The position numbers were made by a program, and so were the translations under genes. DNA of 12,367 nt from Acidobacteriota bacterium (GTDB lineage: Bacteria > Acidobacteriota > Terriglobia > Terriglobales > Acidobacteriaceae). The notes beneath the pieces are model-generated. The model did not search any database. It was not told the origin of the DNA and saw only the letters and a program-made list of their open reading frames with translations. The DNA lies in assembly GCA_025353435.1 (NCBI GenBank), contig JANXQR010000052.1:1-12367 (forward strand), read 5' to 3'. This document shows positions 6,889 to 12,367 of the stretch, one piece after another. How positions within the stretch are numbered: the stretch's first letter is position 1; every line of letters starts with the position of its first letter.

Positions 6889-7572
6889 GTGAACCGAGTC
6901 TTGATCACGGGCGCGGGGAAAGGAATTGGCTTCGCGACGGCTCGAGCCTTTGCGGAGGTTGGATGGGACGTCCTCTCCCTCGACAAGGAGTTTGCCGGCG
7001 AGGTCATCGGGGAGCGCATCGACTTCGATCTTCGCCGGATAGGGGATATCCCCGCATTGGTCGCTCGGCTCGGCCAGGTCGACACCCTCGTTAACAACGC
7101 CGGCGTTCTCTACTGCGACCCCATCCATGCAATCCCCGACGAGCACCGGCAGGAGATTCTGGCCGTGAATCTTGAAGCGCCGGCGGCCTTGATCGCGGCC
7201 CTGGCGCCGGGAATGAAGGCGCGCCGCAGCGGCCGCATCGTCAACGTGAGCTCCGTCTCGGCTTTTACCGGCCACCCGGATCTCTGGTACGGCATTACCA
7301 AAGCCGGATTGTTGAACCTGACCAAATCCTGGGCCCGCGCCCTAGGGCCATTTGGCGTCCTCGTCAATGCGGTTGCGCCCGGCCCCACCAAAACAGCAAT
7401 GTACGACCAGTTACCCGAGTCGCGCCGCGACGAAATCATGCGGTCCGTGCATTCGGGACGGGTCTGCATGCCGGAAGAAGTCGCGGCCGCAATTCTTTGG
7501 CTGGGAAGCGCCTGCCCGGAATACGCGAGCGGCACCACCCTCGATGTGAACAACGGCAGCTATCCGCGGTGA
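6889..7572 (+). CDS. Short-chain dehydrogenase/reductase (SDR) family oxidoreductase
   Basis: A 227-residue classical SDR, an NAD(P)-dependent oxidoreductase of unknown substrate. The Rossmann nucleotide-binding motif TGAGKGIG is at 7-14, NNAG at 69-72, and the catalytic Ser121, Tyr134 and Lys138 are in VNVSS and YGITK. PGPTKT follows, where cofactor contacts lie, and DVNNGSYPR forms the usual C-terminus. Asp32 after the second strand (LSLDKE) suggests NAD(H) preference, an inference. The start is GTG 6889: an in-frame stop lies at 6874-6876, and the nearby ATG 6881 runs into a stop after three codons. Only a weak GAGAG precedes it. Much richer in G+C than the arsR cluster (hand count 43 of 60 at 7201-7260 against 26 of 60 at 6421-6480), so it is probably not an original part of that cluster. 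Confidence 0.9.
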   Translation: MNRVLITGAGKGIGFATARAFAEVGWDVLSLDKEFAGEVIGERIDFDLRRIGDIPALVARLGQVDTLVNNAGVLYCDPIHAIPDEHRQEILAVNLEAPAALIAALAPGMKARRSGRIVNVSSVSAFTGHPDLWYGITKAGLLNLTKSWARALGPFGVLVNAVAPGPTKTAMYDQLPESRRDEIMRSVHSGRVCMPEEVAAAILWLGSACPEYASGTTLDVNNGSYPR

Positions 7573-7913
7573 TGGAATGGACGCCCAACATGGTGTCGGC
7601 GCTGAAATTTCGCTCACTTCGGGGGGGCCCCTGGAGTTTCCCAGACCCTTATGGGGAAAATACTTTGTAACTCACTGATTCTAAATACAGGAGAATTTGC
7701 TCTAGATTAGGTATCCATTATCCGAACGCTGTCATACTGTTTTTGCTCCCAGGACGAGACGAGTCTATAAGGCGGCCCTTCTTGCGTATATACGGAAGGG
7801 CCGCCGGGACCCGCCTCAGCGTTCTTTGACACGCAAAGGCACTTAACCGCTGTTTATTCTGTCTTGTGCTGCGCGACCGAACTCGGCGACGGTTGGAAAA
7901 GGCAGTGCCCTGC
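7573..7913. other. 341-base intergenic region with G-run, AT-rich stretch and hairpins
   Basis: No convincing gene. It begins with a run of seven G (7621-7627) merging into CCCC, then a TTTCCC/GGGAAA hairpin (7637-7659), then an AT-rich stretch (about 7657-7760) unlike the flanking genes. The strong hairpin at 7771-7805 follows. The SDR on the left and the HTH gene on the right converge on this region. The base composition and G-run suggest a dispersed intergenic repeat rather than unique sequence, but that needs a genome comparison. Confidence 0.5.
7771..7805. terminator. Strong hairpin between convergent genes
   Basis: GGCGGCCCTTC (7771-7781) pairs perfectly with GAAGGGCCGCC (7795-7805). 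The 13-base loop contains the self-complementary CGTATATACG, so the stem can be extended. It lies between the convergent SDR and HTH genes, where a two-way terminator is expected. Neither side has a proper T tract, so a repetitive palindromic element is the alternative. Confidence 0.6.
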
Positions 7914-8426
7914 CTAGGAGATGAAGGGCCCGATCCAGGTCCAGGCCGACAGAAATGCGCCGTGTGCCCTGCCGAACAAGTGGATGGACGGCAGCAAAGT
8001 GGTCCACCAGCCAGCCCTGACTCCGTAGTAGCGGACTGCCAGGAACACGCAGGTCAGCGCGACTAATACCAGCAGGCCAGCGCCCAGCCACCTCAGACGG
8101 AACTCCGTCGCCTCGCGCTTCAGGAGCCGCGCCTTGCCTACATTGGAGGCAAAAGCGGTCCAATTTCCGTCATCATCCAGCACCTGGCCGGAGGCAGCAT
8201 AAGCCCGCATGAACCGGTCGGTCCAGTCCTGCTGGTCAAGCCCAACCGCCGTGGCGTAGCCGCGCACGATGCCTTTGTTGAGGATGCCGCCCGGAAGCTG
8301 GCGAAAACGATTCTGTTCGAGCGCCAGCAAATGGTGCTGGCTGATCTTGGTTACTGCCGTAATGTCTTCCAGCGCAATGCCGCGGGACATCCGCTCCATG
8401 CGCAGGTCTTCACCGAAACTACTCAT
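7914..8426 (-). CDS. RodZ-like membrane-anchored helix-turn-helix protein
   Basis: A 170-residue protein with an N-terminal Cro/CI-type HTH of the RodZ kind (residues 4-75: FGEDLRMERMSRGIALEDITAVTKIS, then LLALEQNRFRQLPGGILNKGIVRGYA). A short linker and a basic stretch (KARLLKREATEFRLR) lead to one clear membrane helix at about 112-132. RodZ itself links the MreB cytoskeleton to the envelope and has a large periplasmic domain. Here only about 38 residues follow the helix, rich in Trp, Leu and Phe, possibly a second membrane-associated segment. It is therefore a short relative, and a cell-shape role is not assured. ATG 8426 is needed to keep the first HTH helix. No Shine-Dalgarno is visible before it. 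Confidence 0.8.
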   Translation of the reverse strand: MSSFGEDLRMERMSRGIALEDITAVTKISQHHLLALEQNRFRQLPGGILNKGIVRGYATAVGLDQQDWTDRFMRAYAASGQVLDDDGNWTAFASNVGKARLLKREATEFRLRWLGAGLLVLVALTCVFLAVRYYGVRAGWWTTLLPSIHLFGRAHGAFLSAWTWIGPFIS

Positions 8427-8478
8427 TCAATACCGGTCGCTGGGCTAAATATAGACCCTTATTGGGATTTTCCCTCCA

Positions 8479-8508
8479 ACCATAGCCCGGAGTAAAGTCT
8501 TTAGTCAA
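8479..8508 (-). promoter_or_regulatory. Possible promoter of the RodZ-like gene
   Basis: On the minus strand TTGACT (8508-8503) and TATGGT (8484-8479) are separated by 18 bases. Transcription would start near 8472, about 46 bases before the ATG. The -35 overlaps an imperfect palindrome around TAAAG-T-CTTTA (8493-8503). Confidence 0.35.
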
Positions 8509-8658
8509 AGCTATTTTCACCATCCCGCCGCACCAAAAGGGTAGGTTTGTTACGGATATGGAACCCCGGACCGATTTGGAATTTGCTGCCTCGACCGCCT
8601 CCTCTTGGTAACCTGAAGGGAAGGGGTTGACCGTTTAGCCCCCGGAGTCTGCCAGGCA

Positions 8659-9762
8659 ATGAACAAGCTCGTCATCGCCAACCTGCTGCATCGCCCCCTG
8701 CGCTCCATCATCAGCGTGCTCGCCGTGGCCATTGAGGTGGTCATGATCCTGTCCATTGTGGGCATTTTTATGGGCATGCTGAACGACCAGAAGCAGCGCA
8801 CCAACGGGGTGGGGGCCGACCTTGTGGTTCTCCCCTCCAATGCGAGCTTCATGAACGGGATGAGTGGCGCACCCATGCCCATCAAATTTACTGAGGTTTT
8901 CCGCCGAATGCCCCACGTAACCGTGGCAGCGCCAGTGATCACGAACTTCAGTATGGGGAGTTCAGTTGAGGTGCTTTGGGGAATTGAGTATCAAAGCTAC
9001 AGCGCCATGAAGCCATTCAAGTTCCTGTCAGGCGGACCCTTTGAGGGCCCCTACGATGTCATCGTGGATGACATCTTCGCCCGCTCGCAACATGGCTACA
9101 AAGTCGGAGATTCTATTTCGATCTTGAATCACAGCTTTCGTATTTGCGGCATCGTGGAGAGCGGCAGGGGTGGAAGGAAGCTGATCCCGGTCGATACGAT
9201 GGGCGATCTTATCGGGTCTACGGGAAGAGCTTCAGTGATTTACCTGAAGGCAGACAACCCGGCTAACTTCGGGCTTATCACCAACGAAATTCACGCCACC
9301 AAAGGGCTGGGAGATTACAAGGTAGATACGATGGAGGACATAGTCTCCCTGTACACGCCTTCGAAGTTTCCCGGTTTCGACCTCGCACTGAACGTAGTGA
9401 TTTCGATCGCAGTGATTGTGGGGTTTCTAGTCATCTTTCAAACCATGTACACGGCAGTGCTGGAGCGGACGCGCGAGATCGGCATCTTGAAGTCGATGGG
9501 GGCGTCGAAAGGGACGATCATCACCGTCGTTTTGAGGGAGACAGCGGTGCTGGCGGTTGCGGGGGTGATTGTCGGGGTCATTGCCACGTTTGGCGTCCGC
9601 GAACTGCTGGCGATCCGGTTTCCGACGTTTACAGTTCAGCTGACCCCGGAATGGGTGGGCAAAGGCGCGCTGATAGCCTTTGGCGGAGCTCTCTGCGGTT
9701 CGCTTTACCCAGCTTGGATGGCAGCGCGAAAAGATCCCATTGACGCGCTTGCCTACGAATAA
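8659..9762 (+). CDS. FtsX/MacB-family (DevC-like) ABC transporter permease without adjacent ATPase
   Basis: A 367-residue inner-membrane protein with the four-helix layout of MacB/DevC permeases. Helix 1 is at about 17-40, a periplasmic core domain at about 41-240, and helices 2-4 at about 243-262, 292-312 and 335-352. The loop LERTREIGILKSMGASKGTI (269-287) is the conserved cytoplasmic coupling segment after helix 2 that contacts the ATPase. The C-terminal PAWMAARKDPIDALAYE is the standard family ending. Such permeases pair with a MacB- or DevA-type ATPase and often a membrane-fusion protein, and neither is encoded in this window, so the substrate is unknown. The neighbours are a glycosyltransferase downstream and a divergent HTH gene upstream. 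The ATG has only a distant GGAG (12-15 bases upstream), so initiation is probably weak. Confidence 0.88.
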   Translation: MNKLVIANLLHRPLRSIISVLAVAIEVVMILSIVGIFMGMLNDQKQRTNGVGADLVVLPSNASFMNGMSGAPMPIKFTEVFRRMPHVTVAAPVITNFSMGSSVEVLWGIEYQSYSAMKPFKFLSGGPFEGPYDVIVDDIFARSQHGYKVGDSISILNHSFRICGIVESGRGGRKLIPVDTMGDLIGSTGRASVIYLKADNPANFGLITNEIHATKGLGDYKVDTMEDIVSLYTPSKFPGFDLALNVVISIAVIVGFLVIFQTMYTAVLERTREIGILKSMGASKGTIITVVLRETAVLAVAGVIVGVIATFGVRELLAIRFPTFTVQLTPEWVGKGALIAFGGALCGSLYPAWMAARKDPIDALAYE

Positions 9763-9775
9763 TTGGCCATTATTC
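9757..9775 (+). repeat. Inverted repeat overlapping the permease stop codon
   Basis: GAATAAT-TGGCC-ATTATTC is a perfect 7-bp AT-rich palindrome that includes the TAA stop at 9760-9762. A second small stem, CCTC/GAGG, follows at 9775-9787. No T tract is present. It may be a weak terminator or an RNA-stability element. Confidence 0.4.
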
Positions 9776-9789
9776 CTCAATTCGAGGGC

Positions 9790-9817
9790 TTGGCCGGAAA
9801 CGATCTGACGCTATACT
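9790..9817 (+). promoter_or_regulatory. Likely promoter of the GT39-like gene
   Basis: TTGGCC (9790-9795), a 16-base spacer and TATACT (9812-9817, one mismatch from consensus) fit a sigma70 promoter. The predicted start near 9824 leaves a leader of only about 10 bases, containing AAGGA just before the ATG. This suggests the glycosyltransferase is transcribed separately from the permease upstream. Confidence 0.5.
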
Positions 9818-9833
9818 GGGCCCACCCAAGGAC

Positions 9834-11603
9834 ATGACAGCAATTCAGGAAAGCAACAGTGCAACTGTCGCCGCGGAACCGGTGTTTACTACGGTGGAGG
9901 CTTTGTTGCCGAAACAGCTCAAACGCTGGGGAATGTTGCTGTGGCTGGCGGTGATCATCGGATTCGCCGCGGCGCACATGCTGAATTTGCGCGCGGACTT
10001 TCCCAATCAATCTCCCTGGTACAGCGACTGGGCCAAGTACACCGACGAAGGCTGGTACGGAAACGCGGCCATTCGCGCGCACCTGTTCGGCCATTGGTAC
10101 ATGGCGGGAGACTTCAATCCTGCGCCGGCCGTGCCGGTCTGGCCGTTCCTGGAATGGGCGCTCTTTAGCGTGACCGGCGTGAGCGTGGTGGCGGCGCGGG
10201 CTCTGGCGGTGAGCTTCTTCTTCGCGGACCTGGGGCTGGCCTACTTGCTGCTGAGAACGCGGGTTCCTCGCTGGGCGGCGATGCTGGCGGTGACACTGGC
10301 AGTCACCAGCCCCTTCCTTTACTCCTTCAGCCGGCTGGCAATTCTGGAGCCTATGCTGATGGCATTTCTGCTTGGTGGGCTGAACCTGGCGGTGCGCCTG
10401 CCGCGCATGCGGCGGCCAATTCTGGGGTCCGTGGCGATCGGCCTGCTGTTCACCCTGATGCTGCTCACAAAGACTTCAGCGGCGTTTCTGCTGCCGGCGC
10501 TGGGGTGGGCGCTGTGGGCTTCGCTGCGGAGTGAAGGTCTGCTTCGCTGGCGTTGTGCTGCCGCCGCCAGTGTTTCCTCCGCACTGAGTTTTGCGGGCTG
10601 GATGGCGCTGGTAATCCGCGCCGGAATGCTGAAGGACTACCGCTATCTATTCTTCATTAACAAGTACCCCAAGCCGCATGAGTGGTACTGGCCGGCGCTG
10701 AGCTTCTGGTGGTCGATGCACGGGATTTTGTGGGCGGACCGGATTCTGCTGCCGCTGGCCGGGATTGTGGTGGCGGCCGTGTTGCTTGCGTGGCGAACAT
10801 GGTGGAGCCGCGGGCTGCGCCATGATGCAGTGTTCGGATCATGCTTCCTGGCAGCCGCGGGTTACATCGTTTTCATGACCTATCAGAACCATCCGCAGCC
10901 GCGCTATTACACCGTGGTGGCGCTGTTCTCGTTTATGGTGCTGGCCATGGGGGTTGAGGCGCTGGTACGGGCTGGCACATCAGGGGCCAAAGCCCTCGTA
11001 GATTTTGCTCGCGCAAGGCCGGCGATATATCCACCGTCTGCAATCGCGCCGAGTTCCTCCGCCCAATTGACTTCCGCCGCCGGATTGAATCCGTCGAAGT
11101 CCTGGGGGCGGATTCCCGCTGTAGCCTCGCTGGGTGCGGCCGTTGTCGCGGTGGTGCTGAACAGTGTTTGGACGTTCGAGTTCACGGCGCACCCGCAATA
11201 CACGCTGCTTGACGCGGCGCGCCAGCTGACGCGCTACATTGACCAGCATCCCAATGGGAATCGCATGCTGGTGTCCATCAGCGGCGATGAGATTTCGTTG
11301 ATGACGCAACTGCCCACGCTGTGCGACGACTTCGGGATGCAAGATTTGCCGACCAAGCTGGCGACGTATGAGCCGGGGTGGTGGGCGACGTGGAACGACA
11401 TCGATCCGGGCACGCTCGAGGATCTGCATGTGCACCACTCGCTGGAACAGGTGGCGAGCTTTCACGCGCTGGATGACCCGGATCGCAATGTGCTGGTGTT
11501 GTTCAAGCTGCATCCATTGGCGGGCGGAGTGGCGCGCGAGCCGCAGGAGCAGAATCTGCAGGTGCCGCTGCCGGGAGATCGGATCGAGATACCGGTTGAG
11601 TAG
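9834..11603 (+). CDS. GT39 (PMT-2/ArnT-like) polytopic membrane glycosyltransferase
   Basis: A 589-residue integral membrane protein of the GT-C fold, expected to transfer a sugar from a polyprenyl-phosphate donor on the outer face of the cytoplasmic membrane. After helix 1 (about 33-50) comes the first external loop with the acidic motif WAKYTDEGWYGNAA (Asp71-Glu72), where the catalytic Asp of the family lies. The second acidic motif is RLAILEP (Glu172-Pro173). About ten hydrophobic segments follow up to residue 448, then a soluble domain of about 140 residues (450-589). Residues about 380-425 form a Ser/Ala/Pro-rich linker with codon use unlike the rest of the gene. The ATG has AAGGA almost touching it, a short spacing. 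Acceptor (lipid, protein or polysaccharide) cannot be told. It follows the FtsX-type permease by 71 bases but has its own likely promoter. Confidence 0.82.
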   Translation: MTAIQESNSATVAAEPVFTTVEALLPKQLKRWGMLLWLAVIIGFAAAHMLNLRADFPNQSPWYSDWAKYTDEGWYGNAAIRAHLFGHWYMAGDFNPAPAVPVWPFLEWALFSVTGVSVVAARALAVSFFFADLGLAYLLLRTRVPRWAAMLAVTLAVTSPFLYSFSRLAILEPMLMAFLLGGLNLAVRLPRMRRPILGSVAIGLLFTLMLLTKTSAAFLLPALGWALWASLRSEGLLRWRCAAAASVSSALSFAGWMALVIRAGMLKDYRYLFFINKYPKPHEWYWPALSFWWSMHGILWADRILLPLAGIVVAAVLLAWRTWWSRGLRHDAVFGSCFLAAAGYIVFMTYQNHPQPRYYTVVALFSFMVLAMGVEALVRAGTSGAKALVDFARARPAIYPPSAIAPSSSAQLTSAAGLNPSKSWGRIPAVASLGAAVVAVVLNSVWTFEFTAHPQYTLLDAARQLTRYIDQHPNGNRMLVSISGDEISLMTQLPTLCDDFGMQDLPTKLATYEPGWWATWNDIDPGTLEDLHVHHSLEQVASFHALDDPDRNVLVLFKLHPLAGGVAREPQEQNLQVPLPGDRIEIPVE

Positions 11604-11618
11604 GGTTTTGGTTGGAGA

Positions 11619-11638
11619 TTCCGGATAACTTCCGGATA
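11619..11638. repeat. Short tandem direct repeat TTCCGGATA
   Basis: Two identical 9-base units at 11619-11627 and 11630-11638 are spaced 11 bases apart, about one helical turn. They lie just downstream of the GT39-like stop. A protein site is possible, but two copies are weak evidence. Confidence 0.3.
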
Positions 11639-11681
11639 GGCGGTCTCTCGGGCGGAATGACAAACACAGGTCGGCGGCGGC

Positions 11682-12227
11682 CTAGTACGGTGGGGTTCTC
11701 TCTGTGCTTTGCAAGGGTTGAAATCGGCCATAGTGAACGGCATTTCTCAATGCCGCAATATCGTGAACTGAATTGTCATCAATCCTCGCCCCCCACACGC
11801 CGCCATTTCCTCTGTGCGAGAACACCACAGCGTTGGTGGTATCGAAAAGACTTCCTCGTTTGAAGATGAGCACGGCACTGTTGCCAGCTAATCCGACGAG
11901 CACAAGTTCCTTGTTCGGGACGCCGGGAATGATGCCATCAGTGCTCCTCGTCTGCCCAGGATTCACCATCTCGAACGCCTCGTTTGCAAATGCGGCGTAG
12001 TCAGCTTTCACCGGGGCAGGGATTTGCTGGACCTTCCGAATCAGGCTGAATTGAGCGGTGAGTATGTCTTCGACCTCGGCAGTCGTCAACGCATGTGCGC
12101 CTTCCGGCAGCGGTGCAACATTGAACGGCGGCGCGACGTAATTTAATCGGTAGAATACTGCGAAGATGAGAAGCAAAACGAGCGCAGCCAGAGCGGCAAT
12201 AAGGATTAGTTTGCGGGAAATCGTCAC
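11682..12227 (-). CDS. Hypothetical membrane-anchored protein
   Basis: I do not recognise this 181-residue protein. Residues 1-9 (MTISRKLIL) are basic, and a hydrophobic stretch to about residue 26 (alanine- and leucine-rich, ending FAVFY) forms an uncleaved anchor or signal peptide. The rest is likely outside the cytoplasm and looks like a small mixed alpha/beta domain: TTAEVEDILTAQFSLIRKVQQIP, then strands in ELVLVGLAGNSAVLIFKRG, then TTNAVVFSHRG. It has no cysteines and no known catalytic motif. The start is GTG 12227, with no in-frame ATG or clear ribosome-binding site nearby, so the start is uncertain. It converges with the GT39-like gene, and composition looks normal for a real coding frame. 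Confidence 0.65.
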   Translation of the reverse strand: MTISRKLILIAALAALVLLLIFAVFYRLNYVAPPFNVAPLPEGAHALTTAEVEDILTAQFSLIRKVQQIPAPVKADYAAFANEAFEMVNPGQTRSTDGIIPGVPNKELVLVGLAGNSAVLIFKRGSLFDTTNAVVFSHRGNGGVWGARIDDNSVHDIAALRNAVHYGRFQPLQSTERTPPY

Positions 12228-12258
12228 ACTCAGAACTTTACAGCGTGCACAGATGCCG

Positions 12259-12279
12259 CTCCAGTCGAAAGGGCTGGAG
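12259..12279. repeat. Hairpin upstream of the hypothetical gene
   Basis: CTCCAGTC pairs with GGCTGGAG (one G-T wobble) around a GAAAG loop, 32 bases upstream of the GTG start of the minus-strand gene. No T tract follows on either strand, so it may be a leader structure or operator. Confidence 0.35.
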
Positions 12280-12367
12280 GTTCGGCGAGAAAATATTGAT
12301 GCTCTTGGGTTTTGGCCGATTCGGAAGTAAATGCGAAAAGCAGGTCCCTCGGCTCCGCTGAAAAGCG

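Noticed and set aside
7572..7670. 32-codon frame starting in a TGATG overlap with the SDR stop
   Set aside because: It runs through the G-run and hairpin, has no ribosome-binding site of its own and no recognisable protein character.
9834..11603. Permease plus glycosyltransferase as one export operon
   Set aside because: A good promoter and stop-codon stems lie between them, and neither sequence gives a shared substrate.
10980..11663. Minus-strand open frame of 227 codons opposite the GT39-like gene
   Set aside because: It is Arg/Gln-rich, covers conserved coding sequence of the opposite gene and has no family features.
1..12367. tRNA, rRNA, CRISPR array, insertion sequence or phage genes
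   Set aside because: No cloverleaf, regularly spaced repeat, transposase or integrase motif was seen on either strand.

Overview
The window looks like chromosomal DNA of an acidobacterium, probably class Terriglobia. The call rests on G+C-rich coding sequence, an orphan FtsX/MacB-type permease of the kind multiplied in Acidobacteriota (ADOP-like) at the left edge, a secreted GH3 glycosidase with an inserted PA14 domain, and a short RodZ-like membrane HTH protein. This is family-level recognition by eye; no database search was run.

Layout, left to right. 1-984 (+) is the 3' part of an ADOP-like permease. It converges on metK (S-adenosylmethionine synthetase, minus strand), with a strong bidirectional hairpin terminator between them. 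Upstream of metK on the same strand is a large secreted GH3 beta-glycosidase (2505-5168). A 352-base divergent intergenic region follows, with a good promoter for the glycosidase and a near-perfect palindrome that fills the promoter of a small plus-strand cluster. The cluster is arsR, an AHSA1/SRPBCC protein and a VOC-fold protein (5521-6798), followed by a separately started SDR oxidoreductase (6889-7572). A 341-base region with a G-run and a strong hairpin separates it from a minus-strand RodZ-like membrane HTH protein (7914-8426). Divergent from that are an FtsX-family permease without an ATPase (8659-9762) and a GT39-like polytopic glycosyltransferase (9834-11603). A minus-strand membrane-anchored protein of unknown function (11682-12227) and 140 bases without a recognisable gene end the window.

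How the genes relate. Most neighbours look functionally unrelated: SAM synthesis, plant-polymer hydrolysis, envelope permeases and lipid-linked sugar transfer. The only convincing operon is arsR-AHSA1-VOC. Its regulator has no cysteine, so it is not a classic metal sensor, and its operator overlaps the promoter and abuts the start codon, which predicts tight autorepression and a leaderless transcript. The cluster is visibly poorer in G+C than the SDR and metK next to it, which suggests transfer.

No clearly new multi-gene system was found. The points most worth a second look are the arsR operator/leaderless start, the foreign-looking arsR cluster, the atypical segment inside the GT39-like gene, and the G-run/hairpin region at 7619-7805.
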